The position numbers and the translations under genes were made by a program. From assembly GCA_016617785.1 (NCBI GenBank), contig JADILM010000010.1, forward strand, positions 186,001-250,000: a stretch of DNA of 64,000 nt. Reading direction: 5' to 3'. Below, one piece after another: positions 56,936 through 64,000 of the stretch (position 1 is its first letter; each line of letters begins with the position of its first letter). Origin of the DNA: Sporobolomyces roseus (Eukaryota > Basidiomycota > Microbotryomycetes > Sporidiobolales > Sporidiobolaceae). The notes beneath the pieces are model-generated. The model was not told the origin of the DNA. It made no database searches and was given only the letters and a program-made list of their open reading frames with translations.

Positions 56936-58834
56936 TTATTCATCCTCCCACATTTCCTCGTCCTCCCCCTCTCCTGCTCCTTCTTCCGTCTTGACCCTGA
57001 CATCCTCTTCTTCATCGCTACCTCCGTCCCAGGGTTCATCCCATTCGTTTGCGAGCGCAGGCGGGATCTCGATCCCTCTTTCTTCGGCTTGTGAATAAGC
57101 ATTCGAGAGTCTTTCGAGTAAAGTCGCACGATTCAACAAGAGTTGTCTCACATGATCCACCGCTGTGAAATGTCCATGCTCTCGGACAGTCAGTTCCCTT
57201 GCGAGGAGAGTATGCTGAGAAAGAGAGGATAGTAATTACTCACTTTTCGATAACACGACCGCCTCACTCTTGGGTCCAGCACGTCCATCAATTTTTTCCC
57301 CTCCTACATTGATCCCACCCATTAAAGCACCCGTCTTGCCTCCTCCTCCCGCACCTCCAAAATCCCCTCCTTTCCCTTTCCCCCTCTTCTTCTTCCCATT
57401 CCCCTCACTCTCCAACCTCCTAACTCTCTCCTCAAACTCCTCAACCGCCGCTCTCAAAACAGGTACCACATCACACAACCCATCATAACCTTTCCTAATG
57501 GCCGCTCGACGTTTCTGTTCAGATGCGATATGGTTCGCTTTCTTTTGTTCTGCGCTTAATAAAGCGGGTTTCCCGTGTGTCGAAGTCGAGGCGATGGACG
57601 GGGCGGGTGAATTCGAGGAAGAAGAGAGACGACGACGACGACGGATGGGACGAGAACGAGGTTTGATTCGAGGGATGTTGGACGGGGTTGAGAGGGGGAT
57701 AGGGGGGATAGAAGCGAGAGTTGAATCGGTCGATTCTGGGTCGAGCGGCGAAGGGGAATCGCAATTTCGAAGTGTCGTGGAGGGAGGAGGAGCGGGTTTG
57801 CCAGAGGTCGAGGTACGCGGAGTTGAACGAGAACTCGAGGAAGTGGAAACGGGGGCTTTGCGTTTCGAAGATTTTGGTGGAGGTTGAGGTGGGGCTGCCA
57901 TTGAACCGGATGCTTCGACTTGAGAGTTGAGGGAAGTAGAAGGTCTACGACGAGTCGAACGAGAGGAAGAGGCAGGAGGTGGAGGTGGAGGTGGTACGAA
58001 ATCTGAATCTGAATCTCTCCTAGTTCGAGTTTGAGGAGGTGGAGGAGGAGGTGGGGAGAAGCGTGATACTGATGTTGTAGATGGCGCTATTGATGCAGCG
58101 TTCAAACTCCTCCCGTAAGCATATCCAGCTTTCCTCTCCGCTTCCAACATCATAGCGATCGGATCTCCCTGCATGAATCCATTCCCTCTATCTTTACTCC
58201 TCTGCTGTCGTTCCGGGTACTCTTCTGAGCTCCTCGTACGTTTCGGTGGACTAGGGATATCGTCTGATGTTTGATGCGTCTCTTGTGGTAGTCTGGGTTG
58301 AACAGGTCGACTTTGAGCCATCCATTTCTCCAATTCTTCGGCATGTTGCAACTTGCGTAGTTTCGCCGCTTCTGATTCGTGCTGTTGTTGCTGTTGCTGA
58401 CTGTGCGAATGTGAAATCGGAGGAGCTGTTGGAGGAGGGGAAAGATGGTGGGCGAAATTCGACGAGGAGGAAGAAGAAGAAGTGGAAATTTGTTGTTGAT
58501 AGTAAGGGTTCGACCTAGGAGGTGCGAAAGTAGATTGTTGTCGTTGTTGTTGATAAGGTGCATGATGATAAGGTGAAGCGTTCCAACCATTCAATCCATT
58601 CGAGGCACCACTAGTAATCCGATTCCCCTCATTCGACTGTCCCTCTGAGCTCCTCCAACTTTGAGTAGTCGCACTATTCTCTTGATTCGAGTAGTGAGGG
58701 AATTGTTGAGGAGGGAGAGAAGAAGAAGAAGGCGGAGGAGGGGAGAATCCACCAGCTGGAGAAGATGCGGTTGATGCGAATGAATCGAGGAAGGAAGAGA
58801 ACGCTCGAGACTCTGATTCATTCAGTAGCTCCAT
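56936..58834 (-). CDS. basic helix-loop-helix transcription factor
   Basis: Nuclear DNA-binding protein, probably binding E-box type sites as a dimer. Two exons, 57244-58834 and 56936-57162; 605 residues. The first about 430 residues are disordered, rich in Ser/Pro/Gln with several poly-Pro runs. The basic region and helix 1 read ANHIASEQKRRAAIRKGYDG and LCDVVP. The loop is unusually long (about 70 residues, with KKKRGKGKGG and Gly runs). Helix 2 (VVLSKTVDHVRQLLLNRATL) spans the intron and continues into a leucine-rich helix, LLERLSNAYSQAEERGIEIP. The tail is acidic. The His-Ile-Ala-x-Glu-x-x-Arg-Arg pattern of the basic region fits class B E-box binders. Confidence 0.88.
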
Positions 58835-59245
58835 CCCTCCTGAAGTGAGGGTGGAAGATGGAAGTTGAACTCAGGAGGTTAATCGAGGAGAGAGAGAAGG
58901 AGAGGAACAAGGTTTGGAACTAGCTCCTGAGAGCTGTTTGGAGTGGGAGAAGGCCTAGTAGTAGTATCTTGTTTGGTTGAGTAGGCGTCAGGTTGAGGGT
59001 GAAGAGTACAAGATCGTCTTCGGGCAACATGAGCGTGAATCAACTATTTCGTCGCAAGAGCTCTCTCAATCGTTCTACAGCTTTAAAGCACTTACCAAAT
59101 AGGATTCGAAGACAAAGAAAACTTCGAAGGAGAGGAAGCGATTTCAGTGCGAACTTCTGACTTCGACCGTCCGCTTCGGATTTCGACGAATCAATGCTTT
59201 CCCGTCACCTTTCAAAGTCCCTGACCAACCTCTCTACGACAAAGC
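58835..59245. other. intergenic
   Basis: 411 bases: upstream region of the bHLH gene and 3' flank of the next minus-strand gene. No supported gene. Confidence 0.35.
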
Positions 59246-60936
59246 TTAATGATACCGTCGTCTCTCGCTTCCTTCCGGCGTCACAAGATCATCCTCCTCG
59301 TCCCGATTCGTGACATTCACTCCCAATTTAGCCCTCAACGCTTCCGCAACCATCTCACGCGGGTGCCAGTAGACCTGTAAAACCTTCAACGTCTTCGAAA
59401 TTGGGTCACCAGGCTCGACGAGGTTGAGGAGCGAGGTGTCGGTGATCGGTGGCCAGGTCGGCAGAATTTCTAGACTTTCGAGGGGTAGTTCCGTAAGAAG
59501 GTAGATTAGGCTCGAAGAGAACCCGGTGCCTCCAATTTCGAGCTGACGAAGATGTGGGCATGCGCGGAGGCCTTTGATGAAGTATTGAGTGAACAAGAAT
59601 TCATCTTCGGATCGACGATGGGGAGAAGAGAGACGGAGTCGAATTGACAGCCGGGAGAGTTTGGGCGACAAGACGTCGAAGGTCTCCTCGATCTCGCGGA
59701 GTAAAGTCGGTCGATCTTGACCCGATACCTCCAAAGTGATCTCGAGACGTCTGAGTTGCGAAGGAGTAAAGTCTTCCACCCGAGTGTGGAGGAGGAATTT
59801 CGAGGGGGTGATGACGTTCCAAGGTGCTGCTACGATGGTTCGACAAGTGTAAAATGGAGGTTCTGGCGCGAGTGAGGGAAATGGAAAGTCGACGGGCGAA
59901 TTCCCTCGAATAGGAAGCCAACTATCGCCTAGGTATAATTCCGACTTGTCCGCGCCGCGTTTCCCCATACCGAGTAGCATGTTCGAGTGTCGGAGCTCTA
60001 CTTCAGTGTAAAGTGCGAGTCGGACGCTAGACGGTTTGTCGAGATCGAACAACATTTCCCTCACGAACCAAACGAATGTCGAGTAACTCGGTGGTTGCTT
60101 CCCATCCTCGAAGTCGAGATTAAAGATGAATTCGACGAGGTCCGAAGTGTGATAGGCGAGATAACGGAAGAGCTGATCGTAATTGTAGGATGACAAGTCT
60201 GCTTCCGAAAGGTCGATGTTGAGGTACTTGATTCGGGATGGATACCTCCTCCAGTTTCTGACCAAGTGATCGACATGATCGATCGTTTCGCGGTACACCC
60301 AGCCTTGACAGTGAGGGAGGACGATTCGTCGCCAAGCAGTGGAAGTTGCGGAAAGAGCACGTAGAGTCTGCTGTATCGTCGGTATGTCGGATTCCGTCTC
60401 GTCGTCCGGCCACCGGCGAGAAGGCCTACTCCATGTGCGGACATGTCGATAGATCCTGTACAGGATCTCATTCGGTAGTTCTCGTCTCGGTGGAGGGCGA
60501 TCGGAGGAAGAAGCGTGAAGAGCGGCAACGGTATCGATGAGATGTTTCGTGAGGGTCAGGAGGGACAGGTATGGAAGAGGTTGATCGTCGGAGGGTTGAA
60601 CGAGGTTGATTGCGAGTTGGAGGGAGAGCTGAGTGGTCGAAGAAGGCTGCAAACGAAGAAAAAGCGATCAACAAAGCTGCTCACTGAGAGAAACAGCGAA
60701 ACATACTGTGTAGCCTTGTTCCGAGAGCTCAACCTTGACCAACCCCAACTTTTCCGTCACTTCCTGCCTGAGATCCGAGGTGAAAGGGTATTGAATACGA
60801 TCTCGAAGGGAGTGAAGAGGGGGATGGGAGATTCGGCAGTAGATTGTTGAGCGGCGGATTGGCGTCGTTGGAGTTCTTCCTGAGTTACTAGGTTAAGTCG
60901 GACAGCTTGGGCGGCGTAGTCGAGTTGTTCGGCCAT
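59246..60936 (-). CDS. F-box-like protein, diverged from the duplicated family
   Basis: The main exon starts after a TTTGCAG acceptor near 60,651 and runs to a stop at 59246, about 468 residues. The F-box-like segment reads RRELPNEILYRIYRHVRTWS, followed by RRIVLPHCQGWVYRETIDHV and leucine-rich strands (LRRLEITLEV, LSRLSIRLRL, LRQLEIGGTGF). A short upstream exon ending EVTEKLGLVKVELSEQGYT joins in frame across a GTATGT donor. The likely start is MAEQLDYAAQAVRLNL at 60936, connected by an intron whose donor I cannot fix (GTAACT giving about 125 nt, or GTATTC giving 35 nt). The N-terminal model is therefore tentative. It does not belong to either inverted repeat. Confidence 0.7.
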
Positions 60937-62014
60937 GTTTAGGGGAGATGATCGAAAGCGGGTGAGGAAGCGTGAAGGGGAAGAAATCGTCTGAAAGTTG
61001 ACGAACGACAGCGAGGAGCGTTTGTGCCGCTTGCTCACGTTTCTGTTGCTTCAGGTGGCACATAGACGGGGCTGCGAGAGTCTATCGAGATTGTCGAGTG
61101 AGGTGTAGGAAGCAGGAAGAAATCTTCCGATTCTTTCGCTCTTGCTTCTCACTTCGAAACAACCCGACTGCTTGTGAACAGCTTGGCCAGGTCATTCCAA
61201 CTATCTGCACCCTCTACAGCTCCCTCTCAATCACAGCGAACTCCTAATTCGCTTCCTCTTTCTCGCTTTTCCTCTTCATCAAACAACTCGATTCTCTCGC
61301 CAACAACGCAACCGATCGCTAATGGTTTCATACAGGAGTATAACAAGATGTTTCATTTGGTACTGAGGAAAGGGATGGCTCATCGAGAGGGAGTGAAGGA
61401 TCACTGTGTCGATTCAAACATTTCGGAAGGAGAAGCGATGGGTGAAGCGAAGCCACGTGATAGGGAGAATAGTTCAGGCTAGAGGGACTTTAAACCATGG
61501 AGGGAGTGATCTGGCGAGTTAAAGGGCTTGCGAAGCGGTAGGACGACGTCTCGTTTCTAAATTCGCAAGAGACTCAACTGCCATTGACGATCTCTCGCGC
61601 TTGTTCTGCTCAGTCCCGACTCGCTTCTGCCGTCTCCTCTTCTCGTTCCCTCGACCGAGCTACTAGATTGACAGTGCTTCGCTTCATCGGGCTTTTCATA
61701 CTTTCTTTCGAGATTCTTCAGTTCGCTCGTTCCCTGCGAGTTGCGCCTGCATCGGTTCTACTAGCACAAGCTCTCCCTCTGCTTGTCGTGAGTTGCGGGT
61801 TCTATTACCCAGGCACAGCGAGAGTCGAATTATGGTTCTCGAAGGCGTTCCTTGAATCTGTCAGTCTTGAATGCTACCTCTTGCTTACGCAGGCAGATAG
61901 AAAACGAGATGGTGAGATGGAGATGTGATAGCAGTGACAAAAGTAGGAATAGGTACAGAGAGCAAACAAACAGACAAGACAGAACATCTTTTGCGAGATT
62001 TCGACTCCCTCTCT
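60937..62014. other. intergenic with an unsupported plus-strand ORF
   Basis: A plus-strand open frame (61174-61482) has a Ser-rich N-terminal part and a helical C-terminal part (NGFIQEYNKMFHLVLRKGMA). It lacks an upstream ATG in frame, so a missing 5' exon would be needed. It could be a small mitochondrial protein, but I do not call it. The remainder shows nothing. Confidence 0.3.
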
Positions 62015-63404
62015 TTACTTCTTAGCGTCCTCCTTAGGGTTCGCAACTATCCATCACATACACATTCATCGTCAGCTACTACAGAGACGAAAGAGAGGAG
62101 GAGAAGGGAGGAAAGAGAGACTTACGATCAAACATGAGAGCATCAGAATCGAGCATCAACTTGTTGTTAGAGTTTGCGACTAATCCAGCGATTTCTCTCG
62201 CAGCTTCCATCTTCCTCAATTGCAAGAATCTTATCACACCACAACGACCCGCCAATATTTCATCAGTCACGACTCATCAAAACGAGACAGAGAGGAAAGA
62301 AAAAGTGGACGTACCCCTTATTTTGTTTAACCGCTTCTCCGATCAATTCAGCACTCCTGGCCTCTCCCTGCGCTTTGACAATGATACTTTGTTTCTCCTG
62401 CAACGCCTGATCGACCAAGTACGCCGCACGCTGCGCAGTTTGTTGAGCGATTTGTTTCGCTTCTACCGCTTCCGAGAATGCAGGAGAGAAAGTCATGTGC
62501 GTGATAGAGACGTCGTCTAGGATCAAATTGAATCTCGATCCACGGCGTTCGAGGTTGTCGCGTACTAGTTTAGAAACCATTTCTCGTTGAGTAACTAATT
62601 GACTGTAAACGACTCGATTCCCTCCAGGTCAGAGAGAGATAAGAGAGCTAGGAGTGCGAGGGGAGAAACAACGTACGAAGCGTTGAATTGAGCGACGACA
62701 GATTTGAGTACTTCGTTGACGATCGAAGGGAGAACTACTTCGTCGTAATTCGCTCCCAATTCAGTATAGATTTTGGGGAGGGCGTCTACTCGAGGTCGAC
62801 ACAGTACTCGACATGTAATGTTGACCATTTGAAGATCTACCCATTTTGAAACTCGTAATCAGCAAGAGAAGAGGGAAAGGAGGAGGATGGACAGGATAGG
62901 GTGGGTACCTTTGGTTCCGGTAAGGGAAGCGATCGATCTTGGTTTAGATCGTACATCGTAGAGGATAGGAGTTTCGAACCAGGGGATCTATTCGCAAAGG
63001 GTGAGATCAGTGGGAGAGTGAGAAGAGAGAGTCGAGAGAGGCGTACAGCGAAATGAGTACCTTCAGCGAATACTTCATCAGTTACACCATGAAGCCTAGT
63101 ATATTTAACTGCTCTGTGACCACCATCGACTGTAGCTCGCTCAACCTTTGAATCAGTTGTCGATCGGTAAGATCAAAGTAGAAAGTAATCCTCTGAATTT
63201 ACCATTGAACAAGGAAGCGTTGATAGCTAAACCACCTGCAGCGAGTAATACTATTCCACCTGTTCCTCCCAAGATAGCACCCAAGTTGGGTGGAGTTGGT
63301 CCTCCTCCTGATGAGCCACCCGTTCTAGCTCCCTGAGTGAATTGGGATGCGCGTTGACGTGCAAATTTAGATGCCAATTCAGCGAATGAAGGTCGTCCTG
63401 CCAT
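62015..63404 (-). CDS. PHB2: prohibitin-2, mitochondrial inner membrane scaffold
   Basis: Forms ring complexes with prohibitin-1 in the mitochondrial inner membrane. Seven exons, 315 residues. The N-terminus ([20 protein letters not shown]) leads to a hydrophobic segment [20 protein letters not shown] that anchors the protein. The SPFH domain follows: [60 protein letters not shown] and [20 protein letters not shown]. The coiled coil ([20 protein letters not shown]) and [20 protein letters not shown] precede the C-terminus ANPKEDAKK. Exon joins keep frame; the first exon ends at 63203 and is joined to 63129, skipping an in-frame extension that ends in a stop. Confidence 0.96.
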
Positions 63405-63731
63405 CTTGAGTGAGTTTGAGTGGAGTGGAAGGAGGATGAGTTGAAATGGGAGAGAGTTTCGATCTTTCGAAAGAGGTTGCGAATCCCATCACCCTTTCAC
63501 TTTGCTTTCAAGAACTGAATAGAACACGAGTATACAGCTCTATTGACAACTAGCAATCTGACTCGAGTGTGCCGATCCAACTCGCTTCTCTCCCTCCTCA
63601 TCTCTCCCATCCTTCAACTTTTTCCCACTTTCTCTCTTCCCTTCCCTTCCCTTCCCTTCCCTCCACCGAACTCTACCATCCTCATACGGACCACAAGCTC
63701 ATTCCCCCTTCCTTCCTTCCATACACTGGCG

Positions 63732-64000
63732 ATGCCCTCCTCCTCACTTCGCACAGCTCTAATTTCAATCCACTCTGTCCGTTCCTCATCCTCCTCAACT
63801 CTCGCTTCAACCACCCACAACATCCTACGCACCTCACTCGCCGAAAATCACGGAATGGAATGGACCAATGAGGAATGGAAGGAAGGAGGAGGGAGGAAAC
63901 AAGTTTCAAAAGTTTGGGAAGAAATTCTCGTGAGTTTGTTCTCTCTCTCTCTCTCTCTCTCTCGTTAGGTTTTAGGTAGAATCCTCCCTGCCCGAATAGC
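63732..64000 (+). CDS. unidentified protein, 5' part (runs off the right edge)
   Basis: Exon 1 is 63732-63929 and exon 2 begins at 63969, separated by a 39-base CT-rich intron with GTGAGT and TTAG ends. About 76 residues are visible. The N-terminus MPSSSLRTALISIHSVRSSS is Ser/Arg-rich and free of acidic residues, suggesting mitochondrial import. It continues HGMEWTNEEWKEGGGRKQVS and EEILVLGRILPARIA. Not recognised. Divergent from PHB2, with about 330 bases between the start codons. Confidence 0.55.

Noticed and set aside
61174..61482. Possible small mitochondrial protein on the plus strand
   Set aside because: No ATG in frame before an upstream stop, and no convincing 5' exon; kept only as a remark in the gap entry.
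61584..61928. 114-codon plus-strand open frame with hydrophobic segments
   Set aside because: Starts without ATG and has no homology pattern; probably chance.

Overview
The window is eukaryotic, nuclear and fungal. Almost every gene is interrupted by short GT-AG introns of about 50 to 100 bases, often with a CTRAC-type branch site close to the acceptor. Genes lie tightly packed on both strands. The gene set includes a division I chitin synthase, a DASH Dam1-type kinetochore protein, the Pik1 lipid kinase and an RNA-dependent RNA polymerase. Intron density, small exons and protein style suggest a basidiomycete, probably Pucciniomycotina; that placement is inference, not proof.

Layout, left to right. 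1-25 kb is mostly single-copy housekeeping sequence: a 5' part of an unknown gene (-), RPL7/uL30 (-) with a box C/D snoRNA in its third intron, a 13-exon RNAi-type RdRP (-), PIK1 (+), mitochondrial uL22m (+), a chitin synthase of about 26 exons (-), DAM1-like (+), RPL6/eL6 (-) and RPL36/eL36 (+). 26.7-36 kb holds eL8 (RPL8) followed by inverted repeat 1. Its two arms of about 3.1 kb carry the 3' half of eL8 plus an F-box-like gene, in mirror orientation around a 2.4 kb spacer with a third F-box-like gene. The right-arm eL8 copy is a truncated pseudogene and the right-arm F-box copy appears frameshifted. 36-41 kb has two monocarboxylate-type MFS transporters in tandem (-). 41.6-42 kb has a small probably mitochondrial protein.

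42.7-53.6 kb is inverted repeat 2. Arms of about 3.65 kb carry a secreted Gly/Asp/Lys-rich protein gene, a single-exon F-box-like gene and the 5' part of GET4. Only the right copy continues into a complete GET4 gene; the left copy is a stub. An aldo-keto reductase sits in the spacer. 54.8-64 kb contains a WDR68/DCAF7-like WD40 gene (+), a bHLH factor (-), another F-box-like gene (-), prohibitin-2 (-) and the start of an unidentified gene (+) at the right edge.

The most notable items are the snoRNA in RPL7, which has two perfect 12-nt antisense elements to conserved 25S rRNA as I recall that sequence, and the two independent inverted duplications. Each inverted duplication copies a piece of a housekeeping gene together with an F-box-like gene. 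Because the window also encodes an RdRP, these inverted repeats are plausible natural sources of double-stranded RNA, but that is inference. Gene architecture is unusual in places: start codons split by an intron, a 3-nt exon, a stop codon forming its own exon, a GC-AG intron and an eL8 gene without an obvious AUG.
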